The notes beneath the pieces are model-generated. The model was not told where the DNA came from and made no database searches. It was given only the letters and a program-made list of their open reading frames with translations. DNA of 64,000 bases, from positions 221,300 through 285,299 of the forward strand of contig JAFAYE010000001.1 of the NCBI GenBank assembly GCA_019240525.1, read 5' to 3'. Below, one piece after another: positions 52,615-61,545 of the stretch (positions are counted from its first letter, which is position 1; the number at the start of each line of letters is the position of its first letter). The DNA is from Candidatus Eremiobacterota bacterium (lineage in GTDB: Bacteria; Vulcanimicrobiota; Vulcanimicrobiia; Vulcanimicrobiales; Vulcanimicrobiaceae). Both the position numbers and the translations under genes were made by a program.

Positions 52615-52893
52615 TCAATCGTAGCTTTCGCGCACGGTCTCCAGCAGCGTTTGTCCAAACTCGACGATCTCGCCGTCGCCGTCGAGCACGTCGACGCTGA
52701 ATCCGGGATAGAGACTAATAAAGCGTTCTTGCTTCCATCGCGCAACCGACCATCGATCGCGCGCACCTTTCTCGTAGGGCCAGGGTGGCATCCCGTCTCG
52801 ATCCGAACGAATGTCGCGCCCTTCGGACGTCCGAATACGGACTTGAAATCCTTCGACGCGAGCGACCTTCATTTCCAGCGTTCCGATTTTCAT
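52615..52893 (-). CDS. Small protein of unknown function
   Basis: Not recognised. A 92-aa, charged, cytoplasmic-looking protein (GTLEMKVARVEGFQVRIRTSEGRD; ARDRWSVARWKQERFISLYPGF). The balanced composition and position in a 400-base gap between the phosphoesterase array and tRNA-Pro suggest it is real. Transcribed in the same direction as both neighbours. Confidence 0.6.
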   Translation of the reverse strand: MKIGTLEMKVARVEGFQVRIRTSEGRDIRSDRDGMPPWPYEKGARDRWSVARWKQERFISLYPGFSVDVLDGDGEIVEFGQTLLETVRESYD

Positions 52894-52923
52894 GGACGTT
52901 TGTCGAACATTTTCATTTTGAAG

Positions 52924-53001
52924 TGGTCGGGCTGACTGGATTCGAACCAGCGATCTCTAGTCCCCCAGACTAGCGCGATAACCAAGCTTCGCTACAGCCC
53001 G
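52924..53001 (-). tRNA. tRNA-Pro (anticodon GGG)
   Basis: Read on the minus strand: acceptor arms CGGGCTG (53001-52995) and CAGCCCG, discriminator A, encoded CCA (52926-52924). The anticodon stem CTAGT/ACTAG encloses the loop CTGGGGG with anticodon GGG. The T arm has the conserved GGTTCGAATCC. All arms pair. It is transcribed in the same direction as the HU gene upstream of it, 17 bases away. Confidence 0.95.
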
Positions 53002-53017
53002 CACGCCCTTATGAGGC

Positions 53018-53341
53018 TCACGGTGACACGGCCGATACACTCTTGCGTGTCTTCTTCTTTCTCGATACGCCTGCAACGGCTTCTTTAAGCGACCGGCCGG
53101 CGACGAACGTCGGCACGTTACGCGCGGCGATGGAGATTTTTTCGCCCGTCTTTGGATTGCGTCCCTCGCGTGCTTGACGCGCTCGAACCACGAAGCTGCC
53201 AAAAGGATTGAGCGCGACGCGATCGCCTTTCTGTAAAGCGACTTTGATTTCGTTCAAAATACAATCGACAATCTGACCTGCTTGACGCCTGGAAACCGCC
53301 GCTCGGTCGGCGACGGCATCGATAACATCGGCTTTTGTCAA
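53018..53341 (-). CDS. HU-family DNA-binding protein
   Basis: A 107-aa HU/IHF protein: MTKADVIDAVADRAAVSRRQAG, KGDRVALNPFGSFVVRARQAREGRNPKTGE with the DNA-binding arm, and an extra basic C-terminal tail (SRKKKTRKS) beyond the usual 90 residues. It bends and compacts DNA. The start is TTG 53341, with AGGAG nine bases upstream; the nearest ATG is followed by a stop in its own frame. The basic tail may give extra DNA contacts, as seen in other bacteria with tailed HU. Confidence 0.93.
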   Translation of the reverse strand: MTKADVIDAVADRAAVSRRQAGQIVDCILNEIKVALQKGDRVALNPFGSFVVRARQAREGRNPKTGEKISIAARNVPTFVAGRSLKEAVAGVSRKKKTRKSVSAVSP

Positions 53342-53447
53342 CGTCGCATGCTCCTATCGGCGGCGCGATGCGGCGCATCGCTCAACGGGAAGCCGCCGAT
53401 GTCAGGTATACGCAAGCAGCGTGTGCCCTCCTTCCCGAGCGCCGGCC

Positions 53448-53882
53448 TCAGCGCTCGACCATATCGCGCAACGCGCGCAAAGCGAGCGCGTAGCCCGTCG
53501 CCCCCAATCCGCTCACAACGCCGCGGCAAGCGGACGCCGTGACGCTAACGCGGCGAAAAGGTTCCCGCGCGGCCACATTCGAGAGATGGACCTCGATCGT
53601 TGGAATGCCGATCGCGGCGATGGCGTCGGCAATTGCATACGAATAATGCGCGTATGCGCCCGGATTGATCACGACGCCGGAATACGTGGTTCGCGCAACC
53701 TGCAACGCGTCGACGATCGCCCCTTCCGCATTATACTGCTCGCAACGAATCTCCAGACCGAGTTCCTCGGCGGCGGCAGCGATTGCATCGTTGAGCTGCG
53801 CGAGCGTTTGCGTGCCATAAATCTCGGGCTCACGTTCGCCGAGAAGATTGAGGTTTGGCCCGTGAAGCACCAAAACGCGCAT
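53448..53882 (-). CDS. aroQ: Type II 3-dehydroquinate dehydratase
   Basis: A 144-aa type II dehydroquinase of the shikimate pathway, converting 3-dehydroquinate to 3-dehydroshikimate. The hallmark regions are there: LVLHGPNLNLLGEREPEIYG, EQYNAEGAIVDAL, INPGAYAHYSYAIADA and EVHLSNVAAREPFR with the catalytic histidine, then GVVSGLGATGY. Start ATG 53882; divergent from hslO with a 51-base gap. No other aro gene is nearby. Confidence 0.95.
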   Translation of the reverse strand: MRVLVLHGPNLNLLGEREPEIYGTQTLAQLNDAIAAAAEELGLEIRCEQYNAEGAIVDALQVARTTYSGVVINPGAYAHYSYAIADAIAAIGIPTIEVHLSNVAAREPFRRVSVTASACRGVVSGLGATGYALALRALRDMVER

Positions 53883-53933
53883 CGTAGCGCTTTCTTTGAA
53901 GGAAAAGCGCCGGCCTCCGAACCAGTCGCGCTT

Positions 53934-54815
53934 ATGCCCGACACCCTGCTTGCGGCCTCGAATCTGGACTCGGGTATCGCACTCGTCGCCGCAATTACGA
54001 CCGATCTCGTTGCGGAACTCCGGGATCGGCACGACCTGTGGCCGACGGCGACTGCCGCCGTGGGGAGGTTGACGACGGGCGCCGCTCTCTTTGGCGTGGG
54101 TCTCAAAGGAAACGAACGCGTTTCGCTGCAGATCTCCGGCAACGGGCCACTCGGAACCATTGCCGCCGATGCGTGGCTTTTAGACGAACGCACCGTCGGC
54201 GCGCGCGGTTACGCGCACAATCCTCGCGTCGAACTTCCGGTCGACTCGCGTGGCAAGTTCAACGTGGCCGGTGCGATCGGCACCGGGTCGCTGCAAGTGA
54301 CGCGGTCGAGCGAGGTCGGGCAGCCGTATGTTGGCGTGGTGCCGATTCAAACGGGTGAAATCGGCGAAGATCTCGCCGTCTATCTGGCGCAGTCCGAACA
54401 AATCCCCAGCATCGTCGCGCTTGGCGTACTCGCCGCTCCCAGCGGCGTCGTCGCGGCCGGCGGAGTGATGGCGCGCGCGTTCCCGGGAGCCGACGAACGC
54501 GCGATCGCGATGCTCGAAACGCGCGCCGCGAGTATGCCCCCGGTGACGCAGCTTATCGCGGCGGGCGCCGACGCGCAGACGCTCTTGCGCGAGCTGGCGG
54601 GCGAGCTGGAACTGCGCTCTCATCATACGATGGACGTTCGTTTCGCGTGTCGTTGTGACCGCGCCAAAGTTGAAGCCGTCTTGCTCGGCCTCGGCTCCGA
54701 CGACCTCTTGCAGCTTACCCGCGAGCGCGACGGCACGGACGCGACCTGTGAGTACTGCAAAACCCGCTATGACTTCAGCGCGCAGCAGCTTCGGGAGTTA
54801 GCAGAGCGATTTTAG
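53934..54815 (+). CDS. hslO: Redox-regulated chaperone Hsp33
   Basis: A 293-aa Hsp33 holdase. The N-terminal domain has TAAVGRLTTGAALFGVGLKGNERVSLQISG; the central GYAHNPRVELP region and YLAQSEQIPS follow; the C-terminal redox switch has CRC and CEYC zinc ligands (CxC...CxxC). It binds unfolding proteins under oxidative stress. Start ATG 53934; the frame is open further upstream but that is the reverse of aroQ. Convergent with tyrS and overlapping it by four bases. Confidence 0.93.
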   Translation: MPDTLLAASNLDSGIALVAAITTDLVAELRDRHDLWPTATAAVGRLTTGAALFGVGLKGNERVSLQISGNGPLGTIAADAWLLDERTVGARGYAHNPRVELPVDSRGKFNVAGAIGTGSLQVTRSSEVGQPYVGVVPIQTGEIGEDLAVYLAQSEQIPSIVALGVLAAPSGVVAAGGVMARAFPGADERAIAMLETRAASMPPVTQLIAAGADAQTLLRELAGELELRSHHTMDVRFACRCDRAKVEAVLLGLGSDDLLQLTRERDGTDATCEYCKTRYDFSAQQLRELAERF

Positions 54816-56005
54816 CCGCCGTGCGGCAATACTCGAAGGAAACGCCGCGAGCCGACCGAGAGCACCGCGGGTACGGTCGCGCTCCACGCCGCGTTGCTGT
54901 CGCGGACCGGTTCGCCGTCGATTCTTACCGCATTGCCGGCGATCAGACGCTCGGCAGCGCGACGACTTTCCGCCAAGCCCGCCTTGACGAGCACATCGCT
55001 CACCCGCTTGCACTCGCCCACAGCGATTTCGTCGAGATCGCCGGAAGGCAGTTCGCGGCGCTGGACCGTGGCTTCGAAATGCTCGCGCGCCTTCTTCGCG
55101 GACGCTTGGCCGTGGTAGCGAGCAACGATGTCTTGCGCGAGCCGCTTCTTCTCCTCCATCGGATTGCTGCGGCCCGCAGCTAAATCGGAGGCCAGGCGTT
55201 CGCATTCCGTTGCCGCACGAAACGCGGCGTAACGCGCATAGATCGGGATCAGGTCATCGGGAATCTTCATCAGCTTTCCGAATTGTTCGTTCGCCGGCTC
55301 GGCGACGCCGACGTAGTTGCCCAACGATTTGCTCATCTTCTTCACGCCATCGAGTCCGACGAGCAATGGCACCGTTGCACAGATTTGCGGAAGCTGCCCG
55401 AACTCGCGCTGGTACTGGCGCCCAAGCAATAGATTGAAGAGTTGATCGGTGCCGCCTAGTTCCACGTCGGCCTCAATCGCGACCGAATCGTAGGCTTGCG
55501 CGACCGGGTAAAGAAATTCGTGCAGTGAAATCGCCACACCGGAGTCGTAACGTTCGCGAAAGTCGTTGCGCTCGAGCATCTGCGCGACCGTCGTCTTGGC
55601 AAGCAATTTCACCAGATCCGCGAGCGTGAGCGAGTCGAGCCACTCGGAGTTGTAACGGACCTCGATGCGCTCTAAGTCCAACACTTTGCCGGCCTGCTCG
55701 CGATAGGCGCGCATGTTTGCTTCGATTTCCTCGCGCGAAAGCTGCGGTCGCGTGACGTTGCGTCCGCTCGGATCGCCGATGCGAGCCGTGAAGTCGCCAA
55801 TGATCAAGGTCACGCGATGTCCGGCTTGCGCGAAACGCTCGAGCTGGGCGAGAACGACCATGAATCCGAGATGGAGATCGGGGCTCGTTGGATCGATCCC
55901 GAGTTTGACGCGCAGCGGACGCCCCAGAGCCAGCCGTTTCTCGAACTCCGCCACCGTCTCGACGTGATCGAATCCATCGAGGAGGTCGAGTGCCGTCGCG
56001 CTCAC
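54812..56005 (-). CDS. tyrS: Tyrosyl-tRNA synthetase
   Basis: A 397-aa class I tRNA synthetase charging tRNA-Tyr. HLGF at 45-48 is the HIGH motif, KKMSKS near 232 the KMSKS loop, and LGGTDQLFN is the tyrosine-specific region. The C-terminal S4 domain is present (VSDVLVKAGLAESRRAAERLI). Layout matches the TyrRZ form with a C-terminal S4 domain. Start GTG 56005 shares four bases with the mutS2 stop (GTGA). Confidence 0.95.
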   Translation of the reverse strand: MSATALDLLDGFDHVETVAEFEKRLALGRPLRVKLGIDPTSPDLHLGFMVVLAQLERFAQAGHRVTLIIGDFTARIGDPSGRNVTRPQLSREEIEANMRAYREQAGKVLDLERIEVRYNSEWLDSLTLADLVKLLAKTTVAQMLERNDFRERYDSGVAISLHEFLYPVAQAYDSVAIEADVELGGTDQLFNLLLGRQYQREFGQLPQICATVPLLVGLDGVKKMSKSLGNYVGVAEPANEQFGKLMKIPDDLIPIYARYAAFRAATECERLASDLAAGRSNPMEEKKRLAQDIVARYHGQASAKKAREHFEATVQRRELPSGDLDEIAVGECKRVSDVLVKAGLAESRRAAERLIAGNAVRIDGEPVRDSNAAWSATVPAVLSVGSRRFLRVLPHGG

Positions 56006-58305
56006 GCCTGCAACTCGATGACGGTGACGCCGGTCGAACCTTCCTCTTCGTTGCCGTAGCGGAAACTCTTGACGCCGGTATGGCCACGCAGATACTCGTG
56101 CAAACCGCGTCCCAACATGCCCGTACCTTTGCCGTGAATGAGCCGTAGCGAGGTGCTCCCGGCGAGGATCGCATCGTCGATCCAGCGATCGATCAGCGGC
56201 TCCGCCTCGGCGTAGCGTTTTCCGCGCACGTCGAATTCGGCGGAAGAGCGTCGCGCGGCATTCATTCGAGTCTCCGCGCCGGCGGTGGAGCGTTGCGAAC
56301 GCGTCTGCACGCGACCCAGGGGCCGTACGTCGTTCTTCTCCACCATCATCTTCATTGAACCGATAGAAACGAGCAACCTTTCACCCCAATCCTCGACAAC
56401 GGCGCCCTCTTGATCGAGCGAAACGATGCGTACGGCGTCGCCCGGCTCATACGCGCCAGCCTCGGCTGGGGCCGGCGCGCGCGAACCGATGCCCAAATCA
56501 CGACGCATCTTCTCAACCGTCTGTGCGAGCAGCGACGCCTGGGAGCGCGTGATCTTGCGCCGGTCCAGCTCGCGAACGAATTCGCGCAGCGCGCGTTGCA
56601 TTCGTTCTTCGGCGCGCGCTGCAAACTGGCGTCGCTCGTCGTCGAGCTCGCCTCGCGCTCTGGCCGCGGTTTCGAGCTCGTGCGCCACCTCACGTCGCGC
56701 GGCGGCAAGCTGCATCCGCTCTTCGCGCAGCTCGCTATTGCGTTGCGCGAGCTGCGCCAGTGCGTTTTCATAGTCGCGTTCGCGACGCTCGAGCAACGCC
56801 TCCGCGCGCTGGACGATCTGCGGATCGATGCCCAGGCGCGTCGCCAAGGGAAAGGCCAAGGACTGGCCTGGCGTGCCCACGTCGAGCTCGAACGTCGGAG
56901 CGAACGTTTTCGGATCGAATCGCACGCTGGCGTTGACGACGCCCGGCACCGCGTGCGCGAAGAGCTTGAGTTCGACCGAATGGGTGGAGACGACCCCACG
57001 TGCGCCGCAGGCAAGGAGTCGCTCGAGCATTGCGATTGCCAGCGCCGCTCCGGCCGACGGCTCGGTTCCGCCGCCAATCTCGTCAACCACCACCAGCGTC
57101 CGCGAATCGGCGCCATCGAGCATCTCCCGCATTCGTTCGAGATGCGCCGAGAACGTCGAAGTATTGGCGACGACGGATTGCTCGTCGCCGATATCGGCGA
57201 GGACGCGCTCGAATCGGCCGACGCAGGCGCGCGCGGCGGGAACCTGCATTCCGCAGTAGGCCATGATCACGAAAAGACCGGCCGTCTTGAGCGCAACGGT
57301 CTTCCCACCCATATTCGGACCACTGATGACGAGCAAACGCGTCGTGCCATCCAGACGTAACGATTGCGGAACCGCGCGTTCCCCTAAGAGGGGATGGCGC
57401 CCGCTCTCGATGATCAGCAGCGGTTCGTCGTGCAATTCCGGCGGCGCACTCTGCGACCGAATCGCGTGCTCCGCCTTGGCCGCCAGCAGATCGAGACGCG
57501 CGAGCATCTCGACGTTCGCATCGATCGCGGCGGCGTGCGAGCCTATGTCGCGCGAGAAGGCGTCGAGAATTCGTCGAACCTCCCGCTCCTCCTCAATCTG
57601 CAAGGTTCGTATCCGGTTATTTGTTTCCAATGCCGAGAGTGGCTCGACGAAGAGCGTCTGTCCGCTTGCGCTGGTATCGTGGACGATGCTCGGCAGGCCG
57701 GCCGCAAACTCGGCTTTGATCGGAATCACAAAACGGCCATTGCGAATAGTGACGATGCGGTCTTGAATTGCTTTGGCATACTTCGCCGAGTTCAGAATCG
57801 CGCCGAGACGGTCGCGTGCGTCGGCTTGGGCTTGCGCGAGGTTGCGGCGAACGCGAGCGAGGGCCGGCGAGGCCCGATCGAGGACCATGCCGCGTTCGTC
57901 GATGCCATCGACGATCGAGCGCGCTAGAGCACCGAGATCGTGATACGCCGCGAGGATCTCGGCGAGCTCGGCTCGATGGGCCGCCGCGCGTGCAGCTGCG
58001 CCGGCGGCAGCGATCGCTACGCCGACGGCGCGCAAGTCGGCGGCGGCGAGCGTTTGTCCCAACTGGGCAGCCTGCGTCAACGCGTTCGTCTCGATCGCAG
58101 GCATGACGTGGAAATCGGATTCGGCGATCAAAGCGCGCACGGCTTGCGTACGAAGCTGTTCGCTGCGCACCGAATCGAAGTCATCTGAGGGCGCCAGTTC
58201 GATTGCGTAGTTCTTGCCGCGCTGCGTGTGGGTCGCGTCGACGACGCGGGCTCGCACGGCGGCAAAATCGAGCGCTACGAGCGTGCGGTTATCGGTTAGA
58301 GTCAG
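56002..58305 (-). CDS. mutS2: Endonuclease MutS2
   Basis: A MutS2 ATPase/endonuclease of about 767 aa. Visible parts: N-terminal core with VIPIKAEFAAGLPSIVHDTSASG-type clamp region, Walker A SGPNMGGKTVALK, VVDEIGGGTEPSAGAALAIA (Walker B) and GARGVVSTHS, a long coiled coil, a KOW-like stretch (YEPGDAVRIVS), and a C-terminal Smr nuclease domain with HGKGTGMLGRGLHEYLRGH. It acts on recombination intermediates or collided ribosomes. No ATG, GTG or TTG lies in frame between 58545 and the conserved ALDFAAV start region, so CTG 58305, sharing CTGA with the gatB stop, is my best guess. Confidence 0.9.
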   Translation of the reverse strand: MTLTDNRTLVALDFAAVRARVVDATHTQRGKNYAIELAPSDDFDSVRSEQLRTQAVRALIAESDFHVMPAIETNALTQAAQLGQTLAAADLRAVGVAIAAAGAAARAAAHRAELAEILAAYHDLGALARSIVDGIDERGMVLDRASPALARVRRNLAQAQADARDRLGAILNSAKYAKAIQDRIVTIRNGRFVIPIKAEFAAGLPSIVHDTSASGQTLFVEPLSALETNNRIRTLQIEEEREVRRILDAFSRDIGSHAAAIDANVEMLARLDLLAAKAEHAIRSQSAPPELHDEPLLIIESGRHPLLGERAVPQSLRLDGTTRLLVISGPNMGGKTVALKTAGLFVIMAYCGMQVPAARACVGRFERVLADIGDEQSVVANTSTFSAHLERMREMLDGADSRTLVVVDEIGGGTEPSAGAALAIAMLERLLACGARGVVSTHSVELKLFAHAVPGVVNASVRFDPKTFAPTFELDVGTPGQSLAFPLATRLGIDPQIVQRAEALLERRERDYENALAQLAQRNSELREERMQLAAARREVAHELETAARARGELDDERRQFAARAEERMQRALREFVRELDRRKITRSQASLLAQTVEKMRRDLGIGSRAPAPAEAGAYEPGDAVRIVSLDQEGAVVEDWGERLLVSIGSMKMMVEKNDVRPLGRVQTRSQRSTAGAETRMNAARRSSAEFDVRGKRYAEAEPLIDRWIDDAILAGSTSLRLIHGKGTGMLGRGLHEYLRGHTGVKSFRYGNEEEGSTGVTVIELQA

Positions 58306-59759
58306 CAGAGTTTTTTGCGTACTAGCTCGTTGACGAGCGCTGGATCGGCCTTTCCACGCGAGGTCTTCATGACTTGGCCCACCAGGAAGCCGAGCACGTT
58401 GGTTTTGCCCGCTCGATACTCGGCGACGACGGCCGCATGCGCGGCAATGACGTCGTCGACGAAACGCTCGATGGTTGCCGGATCGCTCGTCTGCGCGAGT
58501 CCCTCTTGCTCGACCAGCGCCCTGGGAGATCCGGCGCCCGCCCACATCCGGCCCAACAGTTCCTTGGCAATCTTCGAGTTGATGCGCTTGGATTCAACCA
58601 AACCAACGAGCTCGCCAAGATGCTCGGGAAGGACCTTCGATTCGGCAATAGCAACGCCGGTCTCGTTTGCGAGCCGCGAAAGATCGCCCAGAACGAAGTT
58701 GCTCGACTGATGCGCGTTGCCGCAGCAGGCGACGACTCGATCGAAGTATTCCGCTAACGCGACGTTATCCACGAGCTGAGTCGCTTGTTTGGGGGCAATC
58801 CCGTACTCGCGCGTGTAGCGCTCGAAGCGCTGCCAGGGAAGCGCAGGCAGGGCATCGCGCAGCCGCGCGACGTCGTCGCGCGACATTTCCAGCGGCACGA
58901 GATCGGGATCGGGAAAATAGCGATAATCGTGCGCCTCTTCTTTGCTGCGCATTGAGTGGGTGATGCCGTTGACTTCGTCCCAGCCGCGTGTCTCTTGAAC
59001 GATCCGGCCTCCGGAAGCAACGATCTCGCGCTGGCGGGCGATTTCGCTCTCAATCGCGCGCTCGACGGAACGAAACGAGTTCATATTCTTGATTTCGGTC
59101 TTCGTTCCGAGCTCCGTGGATCCGGCCGGTCGAATCGAAACGTTAGCGTCGCAGCGGAGCGACCCTTCCTCCATTTTAACGTCGCTCACGCCCAGGGTTA
59201 GAAACGTGCGCCGCAACGATTCGAGATATCCGACCGCCTCGGCCGCACTGCGCAGCTCCGGTTCGGATACGCACTCCATCAGCGGCACGCCCGCGCGGTT
59301 GAAATCGACGAGGGAGTACGAGCTTCCGGCGATCCGGCCGTCTCCCGAGCCCGCGTGCGTCGATTTGCCGGTGTCTTCTTCGAGGTGAATTCGCGTTAAG
59401 CGACAGTGCTTGACCGTACCGTCCTCGAGCCAGTACGTTACCATCCCGCCGACGGAGAGCGGCATATCGTACTGCGAGATCTGATAATCTTTGGGCATGT
59501 CGGGATAGAAATAATTCTTCCGATCGAACTTCGAGAACGACGGAATTTCGGCTCCGAAGGCCAGTCCCGCGGTCACGATTTGCTCGATCGCCTTCGCGTT
59601 GGGAACCGGCAGCGCACCCGGCATCCCTAGGCAAACCGGGCAGATTTTGGTGTTCGGCTCGCCTCCGAACTCGTTGGCGCAGCCGCAGAACATTTTCGTC
59701 TGCGTCTTGAGCTCGACGTGACACTCGATGCCGATAACCGCCTCATAGGCAACGCTCAC
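58302..59759 (-). CDS. gatB: Asp-tRNA(Asn)/Glu-tRNA(Gln) amidotransferase subunit B
   Basis: A 485-aa GatB subunit, which binds tRNA and phosphorylates the mischarged amino acid: EAVIGIECHVELKTQTKMFC, CxCANEF and CPVCLGMPG with the zinc cysteines, FDRKNYFYPDMPKDYQISQYD, and the helical GatB/Yqey tail. Start GTG 59759 overlaps the gatA stop (GTGA). The frame is open to 60998, but that is the reverse of gatA. Part of gatC-gatA-gatB, followed by mutS2. Confidence 0.95.
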   Translation of the reverse strand: MSVAYEAVIGIECHVELKTQTKMFCGCANEFGGEPNTKICPVCLGMPGALPVPNAKAIEQIVTAGLAFGAEIPSFSKFDRKNYFYPDMPKDYQISQYDMPLSVGGMVTYWLEDGTVKHCRLTRIHLEEDTGKSTHAGSGDGRIAGSSYSLVDFNRAGVPLMECVSEPELRSAAEAVGYLESLRRTFLTLGVSDVKMEEGSLRCDANVSIRPAGSTELGTKTEIKNMNSFRSVERAIESEIARQREIVASGGRIVQETRGWDEVNGITHSMRSKEEAHDYRYFPDPDLVPLEMSRDDVARLRDALPALPWQRFERYTREYGIAPKQATQLVDNVALAEYFDRVVACCGNAHQSSNFVLGDLSRLANETGVAIAESKVLPEHLGELVGLVESKRINSKIAKELLGRMWAGAGSPRALVEQEGLAQTSDPATIERFVDDVIAAHAAVVAEYRAGKTNVLGFLVGQVMKTSRGKADPALVNELVRKKLC

Positions 59760-61243
59760 GTATGCACACCGTCGAGCGCAGGGCGGCGTACCGCCGCATG
59801 ACGCGTTGCGCCCTCGTACGCATGCGCGGCTCCCAGCAGGAGCCGCTCGCCGAAGAGCGGCGCACTCAATTGCAGTCCGATCGGCATCGGCACGCTTCCG
59901 TCTTGCGGGGTTATCCAGCCGCACGGCACTGAGAGCGCCGGCAGCCCCGCGAGGGACATTGGAATGGTGTAGTAGTCCATCAAGTACATGCTGTAAGGAT
60001 CGCTCTTTGCGCCAAACACGAACGCGGGGCAGCTTGCGGCCGGGCACGCGATGAGATCGCAATCGGCAAAGGCGCGCTCGAAATCGCGCGCGATCAACGT
60101 GCGAGCCTTCTGCGCGCGGACGTAGTATGCGTCGTAGTATCCGCTGGAAAGAGCGTGGGTGCCGATCAGAATTCGGCGCTTGACTTCCGGCCCGAAACCG
60201 GCGGCGCGCGTCCGATCGTACATCGCGCGCACGTCGCCGCCCTCGACGCGCAAACCGTAACGCACGCCGTCGAAACGCGCCAGATTCGACGAACATTCCG
60301 CCGGCGCGATCAAATAGTAGGTCGCGACGCCGTAGTCGGCGGTCGGCAGGGCTACCTCGACGAGCTGCGCGCCGAGCGCTTCCAAATCGCGGTACGCGCG
60401 CTGGTAGACGGCGTCGAGGCCGTCGCCGAGCGCCTTCGTGTCGAACTCGCGCACGATGCCGACCCGCAGACCGCGTAGGTCCGTGCGAAGCTCGCCGGCG
60501 GTCGCATCGACCGGACGATCGATCGAGGTCGCGTCCATCGGGTCGTACCCGGCCATCGCGTCGTAGGCGAGCGCCGCATCCTCGACCGTGCGCGCGAGTG
60601 GCCCGATCTGGTCGAGGCTGGAAGCGAAGGCAATCAGACCGTAGCGAGAGACTCGCCCGTACGTTGGTTTGAATGCAACGAGATTGCAAAAAGCGCCGGG
60701 CTCTCGAATCGAACCGCCCGTGTCGCTGCCTAATCCGATCGCCGCTTCGTAGGCAGCCACCGCCGCGGCGGATCCGCCGCTCGAGCCCCCCGGAACGCGT
60801 GTGAGATCGTATGGATTGCGCGTCACTCCCAACGCAGAGTTCTCGCAAGAACTGCCCATTGCGAACTCGTCGCAATTTGCTTTTCCGATCGCGACCGCAC
60901 CGGCCTGAAGCATTCGTTCGACCGCAGTGGCCGTATATGGCGCGACCCAACTCTTCAAGATCTTGCTGCCGCACGACGTCACCGTGCCGTCGAGGCACAT
61001 GTTATCCTTCACGGCGATCGGTACGCCCGCGAGTGGGAGCCGTTCACCGTTTCGCAGACGATCGTCGACGCGAGCAGCCTGTGCGCGTGCCAAATCGGCG
61101 GTCACTGCTAAGTAGGCGCCGATCGAGCCGTCGACGGCACCGACGTGCGAGAGTGTCGCGTCAACCACTTCGGCGGCGCTCATCTGCCGCGATTGGACGA
61201 TCGCCGCGATTTCTGCGGCGCTGCGTGCGATGGAATCGCTCAT
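59756..61243 (-). CDS. gatA: Asp-tRNA(Asn)/Glu-tRNA(Gln) amidotransferase subunit A
   Basis: A 495-aa amidase-signature protein that frees ammonia from glutamine for the transamidation. Catalytic residues: Lys in VKDNMCL, the cis-Ser in GSDTGGSIREP and the nucleophile in PGGSSGGSAAAVAA. ATG 61243 is preceded by an in-frame GTG (61246); either could be the start. Gene order gatC-gatA-gatB is complete, so Gln-tRNA and/or Asn-tRNA are probably made indirectly. Confidence 0.95.
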   Translation of the reverse strand: MSDSIARSAAEIAAIVQSRQMSAAEVVDATLSHVGAVDGSIGAYLAVTADLARAQAARVDDRLRNGERLPLAGVPIAVKDNMCLDGTVTSCGSKILKSWVAPYTATAVERMLQAGAVAIGKANCDEFAMGSSCENSALGVTRNPYDLTRVPGGSSGGSAAAVAAYEAAIGLGSDTGGSIREPGAFCNLVAFKPTYGRVSRYGLIAFASSLDQIGPLARTVEDAALAYDAMAGYDPMDATSIDRPVDATAGELRTDLRGLRVGIVREFDTKALGDGLDAVYQRAYRDLEALGAQLVEVALPTADYGVATYYLIAPAECSSNLARFDGVRYGLRVEGGDVRAMYDRTRAAGFGPEVKRRILIGTHALSSGYYDAYYVRAQKARTLIARDFERAFADCDLIACPAASCPAFVFGAKSDPYSMYLMDYYTIPMSLAGLPALSVPCGWITPQDGSVPMPIGLQLSAPLFGERLLLGAAHAYEGATRHAAVRRPALDGVHT

Positions 61244-61250
61244 CACGGCG

Positions 61251-61541
61251 CTATTCGGCGATGATTCTCGGCACGCGGAAGAACGCGCCTTGCCGCTGCG
61301 GCGCCTCCGACAAGACCCGTTCGCGATCGAGGCAAGGCCGCCTGACGTCGTCGCGCAACACGTTGCGGGATTCGACGACTTGAGCCGTCGCTGGGACGCT
61401 TGCCGTGTCGAGTTCTGAGAGGCGCTTCACGTGACCGAGCAGATCGCCGAGCTGCTGCTCGAATACTTCGATCTCGTCGTCGCGCAAGGCGAGTTGCGCG
61501 AGTCGCGCGACGTAGCGGATATCAATTGAATCGGACGCCAA
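61251..61541 (-). CDS. gatC: Asp-tRNA(Asn)/Glu-tRNA(Gln) amidotransferase subunit C
   Basis: A 96-aa GatC subunit: IDIRYVARLAQLALRDDEIE, FEQQLGDLLGHVKRLSELDT, NVLRDDVRRPCL and VPRIIAE at the end, matching the family over its whole length. Start TTG 61541, five bases from the end of rlmD; the frame is open further upstream over rlmD. It wraps around GatA to hold the complex together. Confidence 0.92.
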   Translation of the reverse strand: MASDSIDIRYVARLAQLALRDDEIEVFEQQLGDLLGHVKRLSELDTASVPATAQVVESRNVLRDDVRRPCLDRERVLSEAPQRQGAFFRVPRIIAE

Positions 61542-61545
61542 GATT

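Noticed and set aside
53002-53017. tRNA-Pro as an integration site with attached island
   Set aside because: No integrase or direct repeat of the tRNA end is seen near it; the adjacent genes are housekeeping or the phosphoesterase array.
53421-53933. N-terminal extension of Hsp33
   Set aside because: It is the reverse of aroQ; Hsp33 family alignment begins at ATG 53934.
59760-60998. N-terminal extension of GatB
   Set aside because: Shadow frame of gatA, Arg-rich; GatB begins at GTG 59759.
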